Positions 16,165 to 22,597 of a stretch of 64,000 nucleotides of DNA are shown here, piece after piece. Both the position numbers and the translations under genes were made by a program. Source of the DNA: Nonomuraea harbinensis (GTDB lineage Bacteria > Actinomycetota > Actinomycetes > Streptosporangiales > Streptosporangiaceae); the NCBI RefSeq assembly GCF_019396385.1, contig NZ_JAHKRN010000039.1:27388-91387 (forward strand). The letters are read 5' to 3'. The notes beneath the pieces are model-generated. The model did not search any database. It was not told the origin of the DNA and saw only the letters and a program-made list of their open reading frames with translations. Within the stretch, counting starts at the first letter, position 1, and each line of letters begins with the position of its first letter.

Positions 16165-16296
16165 ATGAGCTTTGTTCTCGACCTTCAGGTGAAGGACGTG
16201 CGTGAGGACCACGAAGGCGACCCGGCCCAGCCGTTCACCCTCAGCCTCCTGAGCCCGGTCACCTGCTACAGCACCACCAGCATCGCCATCTGCTGA
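16165..16296 (+). CDS. Class III lanthipeptide precursor peptide 4
   Basis: A 43-residue peptide with GCGGAGAAA upstream. The leader starts MSFVLDLQV; the LDLQ form groups it with peptide 1, while peptides 2, 3 and 5 have LNLQ. The core SLLSPVTCYSTTSIAIC has Ser27-x2-Ser30-x3-Cys34 and Ser36-x2-Ser39-x3-Cys43 and ends on Cys. The leader between residues 10 and 21 is acidic (KDVREDHEGD), a common property of class III leaders. Confidence 0.93.
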   Translation: MSFVLDLQVKDVREDHEGDPAQPFTLSLLSPVTCYSTTSIAIC

Positions 16297-16324
16297 TCCA
16301 TCCGTCACAGCGAAAGGAACGATC

Positions 16325-16489
16325 ATGGGATACGTCCTCAACCTGCAGGGCCGGAGCGCGGCTTCTTCCGGCGACGAGCCCGCCTCGATCATCAGCACGG
16401 CCAGCGCCACCGCCGTCTGCGCGGCGAGCACGGTCAGCCTCTCCGCGTGCCTGGGAGGCAGCACCATCAGCGCGGTCGTCTGCATGTAG
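16325..16489 (+). CDS. Class III lanthipeptide precursor peptide 5, three-motif variant
   Basis: The longest precursor, 54 residues, with AAAGGAA upstream of its ATG. The leader MGYVLNLQG matches peptides 2 and 3. The core has three Cys instead of two. Ser35-x2-Ser38-x3-Cys42 and Ser46-x2-Ser49-x3-Cys53 are canonical. A third candidate in front is Ser24-x2-Ser27-x4-Cys32, with one extra residue in the second loop. The chain ends Cys-Met. Ala, Val, Ser and Thr dominate the core. It may give a tricyclic peptide, which would be unusual for this family. Confidence 0.9.
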   Translation: MGYVLNLQGRSAASSGDEPASIISTASATAVCAASTVSLSACLGGSTISAVVCM

Positions 16490-16509
16490 CAAGCGCATGA
16501 ACCCGGCCG

Positions 16510-16526
16510 GGGCGCGTCTGGCGCCC
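16510..16526 (+). terminator. Short hairpin between precursor genes and ABC genes
   Basis: GGGCGC-GTCTG-GCGCCC forms a 6-bp GC stem in the 73-base gap after precursor 5. There is no T run, so full termination is doubtful. It could act as a partial terminator or 3' stabiliser that makes precursor mRNA more abundant than transporter mRNA. Confidence 0.35.
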
Positions 16527-16562
16527 TGGCCGTGCCATTTCGCGACAACGGAGGCGCCACCC

Positions 16563-18284
16563 ATGGATTGGACACGCGCGGACCGCCTGCTCGCGCGAAC
16601 GGTGAAAGCGGGACTCGCCTGGAACATCCTGCTCCTCGCGGTGAGTCTGTGCCGCTCGGCGGGCGCGCTCGCCTTCCCCGCCCTGCTCGCCGCGGCCATC
16701 GACGAACGGCTGATGGGAGAGGGACATGCCGCGCTCGTCAGCCTGACGGTGCTGATGGCGGCGCTGCTCCTGGGCGAGGTGGCCAACCAGCTCATCGCCC
16801 CCTGGTGCGTGAGCACGATCGTCCTCGGCCTCCGCCGTCAGTTCCTCGACCACGCGCTGCGCCTCACGGTCCGCGACCGCGCCGGATTCGCCAGCGGAGA
16901 TCTGACCAGCAGGCTGCTGACGAGCACCACCGAGACCGGGTCCGTCGTGCCGCTGCTGACCGTCTGGACGACGTCGCTGGTGGTGTCGGGAGGCGCGCTG
17001 GTGGCACTGGGCCTGATCGATCCAAGGCTGCTGCTGGCGTTCGTCGCCGGAGGCCCGGCGGCGACCCTGGTGATCCGCGCCTTCGTCGGGCGCATCTCGC
17101 CGCTCCTGACCGCCTACCTGGGCATTCAGGGCCGCATCTCGGGGCGCCTGGTCGAGGTCCTGACCGGGATCCGCACGGTCCGGGCGGCCGGGACCGAGCA
17201 TCAGGAGATCGAACGCGTTCTGTCTGATCTGCCCGACCTGCACAGCGCCGGACGCGACTCCTGGAAGCTGCAGGGGAAACTGAACCTGCGTGCCTCGCTG
17301 CTCATGCCGCTGATGCAGGTCACGGTCATCGCCACGGCGGGGTTCGTGCTGGTGGACGGGGCGATCACACCCGGTCAGCTGACTGCCGCCGCCGCCTACG
17401 TGGGGATGGCACTCGGTCTTTTCGGCCAGGCCAACCTTTTCATGGCGCTGGCACAGGCGCGCGCCGGCGCCCGCCGCGTGGACGAGGTGCTGTCGGCCGG
17501 GGAGACGGGCCACGGGGACCGCGCGCTGCCCGCCGGAACGGGCGAGCTGAGCATCGAGCACGTCACGGTCACGGGTCCGGAAGGACCGCTGCTCGACGGC
17601 GTCGACCTGCGGGTGCCGGGCGGCAGCACCCTCGCCGTGGTCGGCACGTCAGGATCCGGGAAGTCCACTCTCGCGGCGGTCGCGGGGCGGTTGATCGACC
17701 CGGACGAGGGCCGTGTCCTCCTGGACGGGGTGCCGCTGCGCGACCTCTCCCCGCCGGCACTCGCCGCCGCGGTGGGGTGGGCGTTCGAACGTCCGGTCTA
17801 CCTGACCGGCACGTTCGCCGAGGCCATCGGCTTCGGCGGCACCGGCATCCCGCACGACCGGGTACGGCGGGCCGCACGGGCCGCCCAGGTCGATCCGTTC
17901 ATCAGACGCCTGCCCCTCGGCTACGACACACCCTGTTCGGACGCCCTCCTGTCGGGGGGAGAGCGGCAGCGGCTCGGTCTCGCGCGCGGACTGGCGCACG
18001 GCGGCCGCGTCCTCATCCTGGACGACGCGCTCTCCAGCGTGGACAGCATCACCGAGTTGCGGATCAGCAAGGCCATCGCCGGGATGAGCGGCGTCACGCG
18101 GATCCTGGTGACACACAAGATCTCGATCGCGGGGCGTGCGGACCGGGTGGCCTGGATCGACCGGGGACGGATCCGGGCCTGCGCGCCCCACGCGGAGCTG
18201 TGGCGGATGCCCGATTACCGCCGCCTGTTCCAGCCGGGACCGGAAGACCACCACAGTGAGGGACGGGAGCTGAGCCATGTCTGA
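16563..18284 (+). CDS. Lanthipeptide ABC exporter subunit A (TMD-NBD, degenerate Walker B)
   Basis: A 573-residue half-transporter with an N-terminal six-helix membrane domain (about 1-320) and a C-terminal ATPase domain. Walker A is GTSGSGKST (Lys about 367), the signature is LSGGERQRLG and Walker B is VLILDDALSSVD. The position after the Walker B Asp, normally the catalytic Glu, is Asp (488), as in the inactive-site subunit of heterodimeric exporters. The ATG at 16563 is preferred to one 22 codons earlier because GGAGG lies 8 bases upstream. There is no peptidase C39 domain, so the exporter does not cut the leader. Its last 8 bases overlap the start of the second subunit, and it corresponds to RamA/RamB-type exporters. 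Confidence 0.92.
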   Translation: MDWTRADRLLARTVKAGLAWNILLLAVSLCRSAGALAFPALLAAAIDERLMGEGHAALVSLTVLMAALLLGEVANQLIAPWCVSTIVLGLRRQFLDHALRLTVRDRAGFASGDLTSRLLTSTTETGSVVPLLTVWTTSLVVSGGALVALGLIDPRLLLAFVAGGPAATLVIRAFVGRISPLLTAYLGIQGRISGRLVEVLTGIRTVRAAGTEHQEIERVLSDLPDLHSAGRDSWKLQGKLNLRASLLMPLMQVTVIATAGFVLVDGAITPGQLTAAAAYVGMALGLFGQANLFMALAQARAGARRVDEVLSAGETGHGDRALPAGTGELSIEHVTVTGPEGPLLDGVDLRVPGGSTLAVVGTSGSGKSTLAAVAGRLIDPDEGRVLLDGVPLRDLSPPALAAAVGWAFERPVYLTGTFAEAIGFGGTGIPHDRVRRAARAAQVDPFIRRLPLGYDTPCSDALLSGGERQRLGLARGLAHGGRVLILDDALSSVDSITELRISKAIAGMSGVTRILVTHKISIAGRADRVAWIDRGRIRACAPHAELWRMPDYRRLFQPGPEDHHSEGRELSHV

Positions 18285-19995
18285 TCACGACGGCGCGGGC
18301 TGGCCGCTGATCCGCCGGTCGTTGCTGCGGCGGCGTGGATCGCTCGCTGTCCTGGCCGCCTGGTCAGTGGTGGAGTCCGTGCCCGCGATGGCCTCAGGGG
18401 TGCTGGTCGCCAAGGCCGTCGACGAGGGATTCCTCCGTGGGGACGCGCTCACGGGGCTGTCGTGGCTGGCCGCGTTGCTCCTGGTGTACGCGGTCGGCGC
18501 CGTCGCGTCGCGCTTCACGTACCCGATCGTCGGCGCGATCGTCGAGCCGCTCCGCGACGACCTCCTGCGCGGCGTGGTGACCGGCATCGTGCACGGGCAC
18601 GGCGACGTCGCCGACGGTTCGACGATCGCCCGTGTCACGCAGCAGGTCGAATCCGTACGCAAGGCCGTGGCGATGCTGCTGAACGGCATGCGGAGATTCC
18701 TGTTCACGCTCGCCGCCGCGGCCTTCGGGCTGACCGCGCTCGCCCCCGAGATCGTCTGGCTGACCATGCCGCCTGTACTGGTGGCAGGGCTGCTGTTCGC
18801 CGCACTGCTGCGGAGGCTCGTCCGCCGTCAGCGCGCGGCCATCGAGGCGAACGAACGGGTCGCCGGCGAGGTGACCGCCGCTCTGGCCGGGCACCGGGAC
18901 ATCAGAGCCTTCGGCCGTGAGGAGAAGACCGTCGCGTCCGTCACCGCCACCCTCGCCGCGGAGCGTGCCGCGCACCAACGCCTGGCCCGTGCCACCGCCG
19001 CACGCAGCCTCATCACCGCCGCCGGAGGCCAGCTTCCGCTGCTGTGCCTGCTGTTCGGAGCGCCGTGGCTGATGAGCCGTGGCGTGACAGCCGGCGTGCT
19101 GGTCGGCGCGGCGACGTACGTCAGCATGCACCTGGAGCCCGTCATGAGGATGCTCACCGAGGTCATCGGCGGCTCCGGCCTTCAGCTGGCGGTGACCGTA
19201 CGCAGGCTCGCCGAGGCCGATCCCGCCCGCCTGCCGGTGACAGGGCAGCCGGAGGCGTTCCCGGAGGGCACGGAGGTCGTGGTCGAGGACCTGGAGTTCG
19301 CCTACGGCGCGGGCGCCGAACCAGTCCTCCGGGATCTGTCGTTCACCGTCCCCGAGAACGGCCACCTCGCCATCGTGGGCCCAAGCGGGATCGGGAAGTC
19401 CACACTGGCGGCGCTGCTGGCCGGGCTGGCCGTGCCCGGCCGAGGCCGCGTCAGGGTCGGCGGCACGGCGCCGGACCTCGTCCCGTCCGCCCGGCGCAGG
19501 GAGCACATCGTCCTGGTGCCCCAGGAGTCGTACGTCTTCTCCGGGACCGTCGAGGAGAACCTGCGCTACCTCAACGCGGACGCCGGCGGACCGGAGCTTT
19601 CTGCCGCGGTACGGAACGTGGGGGCCGAGAACCTGATCACCAGGCTCGGCGGGCTGGACGCCCAGGTCGAACCGGCCCGGTTGTCGGCCGGGGAGAAGCA
19701 ACTGATCGGGCTGAGCCGGGCCTACGTGAGCCGGGCCCACGTCGTCATCCTCGACGAAGCGAGCTGTCACCTGGACCCCGTCGCCGAGGCACGAGCCGAA
19801 CTGGCCTTCCGTTCGAGGCCGGGAACGCTGATCGTGATCGCGCACCGTGCGTCGTCGGCGTTGCGCGCCGGGCGGATCCTGCTGCTCGACGGCACCCGGG
19901 CGTCCTTCGGCGAGCACCGGCACCTGGTGGAAACCTCGGAACTGTACGCCGAGCTCGTCGGGCATTCCCGTCGTACGGCCGGCTCCCAGAGGTGA
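18277..19995 (+). CDS. Lanthipeptide ABC exporter subunit B (TMD-NBD)
   Basis: A 572-residue half-transporter overlapping the first by 8 bp, so the two are translationally coupled and should form a heterodimer. The membrane domain occupies about 1-310. The ATPase domain has Walker A GPSGIGKST (Lys about 374), Q-loop LVPQESYVFSG, Walker B VVILDEASCHLD with an intact catalytic Glu (494), and signature LSAGEKQLIG in which the central Gly is Ala. The non-standard signature here and the non-standard Walker B of subunit A fall in the same composite ATP site, the classical asymmetric arrangement. The likely cargo is the modified lanthipeptides. No peptidase domain is present. Confidence 0.92.
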   Translation: MSDHDGAGWPLIRRSLLRRRGSLAVLAAWSVVESVPAMASGVLVAKAVDEGFLRGDALTGLSWLAALLLVYAVGAVASRFTYPIVGAIVEPLRDDLLRGVVTGIVHGHGDVADGSTIARVTQQVESVRKAVAMLLNGMRRFLFTLAAAAFGLTALAPEIVWLTMPPVLVAGLLFAALLRRLVRRQRAAIEANERVAGEVTAALAGHRDIRAFGREEKTVASVTATLAAERAAHQRLARATAARSLITAAGGQLPLLCLLFGAPWLMSRGVTAGVLVGAATYVSMHLEPVMRMLTEVIGGSGLQLAVTVRRLAEADPARLPVTGQPEAFPEGTEVVVEDLEFAYGAGAEPVLRDLSFTVPENGHLAIVGPSGIGKSTLAALLAGLAVPGRGRVRVGGTAPDLVPSARRREHIVLVPQESYVFSGTVEENLRYLNADAGGPELSAAVRNVGAENLITRLGGLDAQVEPARLSAGEKQLIGLSRAYVSRAHVVILDEASCHLDPVAEARAELAFRSRPGTLIVIAHRASSALRAGRILLLDGTRASFGEHRHLVETSELYAELVGHSRRTAGSQR

Positions 19996-20004
19996 GAGCC
20001 GGCC
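19977..20004. terminator. Bidirectional hairpin between ABC exporter and response regulator
   Basis: A 9-bp perfect stem GGCCGGCTC (19977-19985) and GAGCCGGCC (19996-20004) closes a 10-base loop that contains the exporter stop codon. It separates convergent genes and can serve both, although no T run is present. Confidence 0.65.
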
Positions 20005-20010
20005 GCGGCG

Positions 20011-20742
20011 TCACTGGCCGGCGGCGTTCTGCGACACCCACACCGCGATCTGGGTACGGTCGCGCAGCCCGAGCTTGCGCAGGCAGTTGGAGATGTGGTT
20101 CTTGGTGGTGCCCTCCGTGATGTAGAGCTGTCGCGCGATCTCCTTGTTGGAGGCGCCCGAGCCGACGAGCAGGGCGATCTCGTACTCGCGCTCGGACAGC
20201 CCGTACGGCGGCCTCGTGGCGGAGGCGTCGTCGCGCGTGGGCTCGACCGGCTCAGGCGGGCGGATCTGGGTGCCTTCGCGTAACGCTGCCACCAGCCGCT
20301 CCGTGGCCGCGCCGCTCAGCACGGTCTCACCCCCCGCGGCCCGCTTGATCGCCGCCACCAGCTCGTCGGGCGGGGTGTCCTTCAGCAGATAGCCTCTGGC
20401 GCCCGCACGCAGCCCACCGAAGATGTAGTCGTCGTCGTCGAACGTCGTGAGCATCACGGAGGCGATGGCGGGGAACTCCGCGCGCAGCCGTCCGACGAGT
20501 TCGACGCCGTCCATCACCGGCATGCGGGCGTCCACGAGAGCCACGTGGGGGCGGTCCGCCGGAGGCATGCCCGACAGGAGGCGGAGGGCGTCGGCGCCGT
20601 TGGCGGCGGATCCGACGATCTCGATGTCCGGTTCGATCTCCAGGAGCTTGCGCAGGCCCTCGCGCATCAGAATCTGGTCGTCCACCAGCAGGACCCGGAT
20701 CACATCGCCCTCCCCATCTTCCATGGCGTCTTCCACGGTCAC
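20011..20742 (-). CDS. NarL/LuxR-family response regulator of the lanthipeptide cluster
   Basis: A 243-residue regulator. The receiver has IRVLLVDDQILMREGLRKLL, the phosphorylated Asp in VALVDARMPVMDG, TTFDDDDYIF and the Lys in GYLLKDTPPDELV. The C-terminal LuxR helix-turn-helix has LSEREYEIALLVGSGASNKEIARQL and EGTTKNHISNCLRKLGL. The GTG at 20740-20742 overlaps the kinase stop by 4 bp; a GTG at 20701-20703 with GGGGAGGG upstream is an alternative start. In the SapB system an orphan NarL-type regulator (RamR) switches on ramCSAB. Here the regulator has a partner kinase. It probably binds the CATGAC-N4-GTCATG sites. Confidence 0.92.
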   Translation of the reverse strand: MTVEDAMEDGEGDVIRVLLVDDQILMREGLRKLLEIEPDIEIVGSAANGADALRLLSGMPPADRPHVALVDARMPVMDGVELVGRLRAEFPAIASVMLTTFDDDDYIFGGLRAGARGYLLKDTPPDELVAAIKRAAGGETVLSGAATERLVAALREGTQIRPPEPVEPTRDDASATRPPYGLSEREYEIALLVGSGASNKEIARQLYITEGTTKNHISNCLRKLGLRDRTQIAVWVSQNAAGQ

Positions 20743-22025
20743 GCCGGCACCATCGCCCGGAGGGTGAACCCCTCACCGGGATCGCTGCTCACGTCCAGGG
20801 CCCCGTTGACGGACTCCAGGCGCTCGCGCAGGCCGCGCAGCCCGAAGCCTGTGGTGATCGAGTCCCGTTCGGCGCCGGCGCCGTCGTCGGACACGGTCAG
20901 CTCCACTCGCTCGGGGGTGCAGTCGAGCGCGACCACGATGTTCCGGGCCCGGGAGTGGCGCAACGCGTTGGTCAGCCCTTCCTGGACGATCCGGTAGCAG
21001 ACGAGTTCGCGGCTCTCGTCCACATCGGGCCAGGTGCCTCGTACCGTGAAGGCGACGTCGGTGTCGGCCGAGCCGAACGACTCGGCCAGCGCGCGCAGCG
21101 CGGCGACTCCGGTGCGGCCCTTCATGCGCAGCGGCTTGAGCGCGCGGACCCAGCGGCGGGTGTCCGTCAGCGCCTCCAGCGTCAGCTCCTGCGCCTGACG
21201 CACCTCGTCCCACGCGGCCTCGGGGCGTGCGGTGCGATACCGCTGCGCGTTCGCCAGGCTCACGTTGATGACCGTGAGGTAATGACCTACGGAGTCGTGC
21301 ATGTCCCGGGCGATCCGGGTGCGCTCCTCGGCGATGGCCAGCTCACGGGTCTGTGCCGCGTAGCGCCGGAGCTCCGCATGCGCCTGTTCCAGGTCGGCCA
21401 GGAGTCGCCGGGTCACCTCCGCCCGGCGTTCGGACTCGATCATCGCGACCACCACGACCAGGATCACCAGGCACAGGAGCAGGACGGCCGCGCCGTTGAC
21501 GATGGCCGCGACGAACGACTGCTCGGGATTGAGCAGCCCGATCCCGAACGGGAAGAGCCCCGCCACGGCCGCGTATCCCAGGCCCCCGCGCAGTCCGAAG
21601 ACGACCAGGGCGTTCCCGACCGCCACGCTCACGATCAGCAGGGCGGCTATCCCGCCGGCCAGCATGAGGAGCAGGCTCGTGGCCAGGAAGGCGACGGTGG
21701 CCGCCTTGCGCAGGGGCGGGACGTCCTGCCGCCACGGCATGAGCAGCCAGAGAACACCGCTCATGGGCAGGGCGGCGGCGCTGACGAAAAGGAACACCTT
21801 CGGTAGCAGCCAGCCGGCCGGGTCCAAACGCCCCAATTCCTGGAAGCCGGTGACGAACACCAGGGCGCTGATGATGGCAGATCCCCAGAAGAAGGCGCTG
21901 AACACCAAAGGAGGGTGGTCGTGGGTGAATCCCACCCAACTTCCCACCTCTTTGATCGATCGGGAATCCCGCATAACCGCGAGCATAACCAGCCGGTTCT
22001 CGCAGCACAGCGTGGCCGTGGTCAT
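20739..22025 (-). CDS. NarX-type sensor histidine kinase
   Basis: A 428-residue kinase of the HisKA_3 group. The N-terminal ~190 residues contain about six membrane segments (FSAFFWGSAIISALVFVTGF, VFLFVSAAALPMSGVLWLL, AALLIVSVAVGNALVVFGL and others) with little extracellular sequence, so the signal is probably sensed in or near the membrane. The phospho-accepting His is in RTRIARDMHDSVGHYLTV. The ATPase domain has QEGLTNALRHSRA, DDGAGA and GFGLRGLRERLE. The most upstream ATG is used; internal ATGs at 21986 and 21974 are possible because no clear ribosome site is visible. It forms an operon with the response regulator, convergent to the exporter genes, with a shared palindrome just upstream. 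Confidence 0.9.
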   Translation of the reverse strand: MTTATLCCENRLVMLAVMRDSRSIKEVGSWVGFTHDHPPLVFSAFFWGSAIISALVFVTGFQELGRLDPAGWLLPKVFLFVSAAALPMSGVLWLLMPWRQDVPPLRKAATVAFLATSLLLMLAGGIAALLIVSVAVGNALVVFGLRGGLGYAAVAGLFPFGIGLLNPEQSFVAAIVNGAAVLLLCLVILVVVVAMIESERRAEVTRRLLADLEQAHAELRRYAAQTRELAIAEERTRIARDMHDSVGHYLTVINVSLANAQRYRTARPEAAWDEVRQAQELTLEALTDTRRWVRALKPLRMKGRTGVAALRALAESFGSADTDVAFTVRGTWPDVDESRELVCYRIVQEGLTNALRHSRARNIVVALDCTPERVELTVSDDGAGAERDSITTGFGLRGLRERLESVNGALDVSSDPGEGFTLRAMVPA

Positions 22026-22045
22026 GCCTCGCAGGGCCGCCGGCG

Positions 22046-22062
22046 CATGACTTCGGTCATGG
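22046..22062. promoter_or_regulatory. Inverted repeat CATGAC-N4-GTCATG upstream of the kinase gene
   Basis: CATGACTTCGGTCATGG is a 6-bp perfect inverted repeat with a 4-base spacer, 21 bases before the annotated kinase start, in the divergent gap with the SdpR-like gene. It matches the site at 12583-12600 in both arms and spacer length, which suggests autoregulation and coregulation with lanKC. Confidence 0.6.
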
Positions 22063-22170
22063 TGCAGCGTGACCCCTATGTGCCTTATGTGGGATATTTG
22101 GCGCTATTAGCCGAATTTACGATCTCTCCAATGGCAGGAAGCCGCCCATCACTGTCTAGGGCGAAACGAG

Positions 22171-22557
22171 GTGGGTTTCGTGCTGGTGAACCGTGCCTTC
22201 GAAGCTTTGGCTCACGTGCGACGTCGTGAGGTGTTACGCATCCTCCGCAAGCATGACCGGCTGTCGGCGGGGCAACTCGCCGAGCAGCTCGCGGTGCCCA
22301 GGCCGACGCTGTCCGGCCATCTCAACGTCTTGAAGGGGGCTGACCTCATCATCGGGGACAGGGAGGGCACGACCATCTGGTACCGCCTCAACATGACCGT
22401 GATGGAGGAGACGGTGGAACTGGTCCTGTCCCTGCTGAGCCGGGGCTCGGCGCCCGCCCTGCCCGTGGTGTCGCTCGACCAGGCCGACCGGCCCCGCGTC
22501 CGCCACCCTTTCCAGGAGCGCCTTCCCGTCAGCGGAGGTCGGCCGACCGTTCGGTGA
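22171..22557 (+). CDS. ArsR/SdpR-like winged-helix repressor
   Basis: A small regulator of up to 128 residues. The winged-helix domain is complete: FEALAHVRRREVLRILRKHDRL, SAGQLAEQLAVPRPTLSGHLNVLKGADLI and the wing GDREGTTIWYRLN. The pattern AF-ALA-RREVLR matches SdpR, the autorepressor that partners SdpI. No metal-binding cysteines are present, so it is not a metal sensor of the usual type. The start is GTG at 22171; GTGs at 22180 and 22186 are also possible, the last with GAGGTGG upstream. The Pro/Arg-rich C-terminal tail is not conserved in the family. It stands between the lanthipeptide kinase gene (divergent) and mnmA, and may control the SdpI-like gene or the cluster. Confidence 0.8.
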   Translation: MGFVLVNRAFEALAHVRRREVLRILRKHDRLSAGQLAEQLAVPRPTLSGHLNVLKGADLIIGDREGTTIWYRLNMTVMEETVELVLSLLSRGSAPALPVVSLDQADRPRVRHPFQERLPVSGGRPTVR

Positions 22558-22597
22558 CGCCACACCACATCCGTGCGGCCAGTACGCTGGAACGGTC

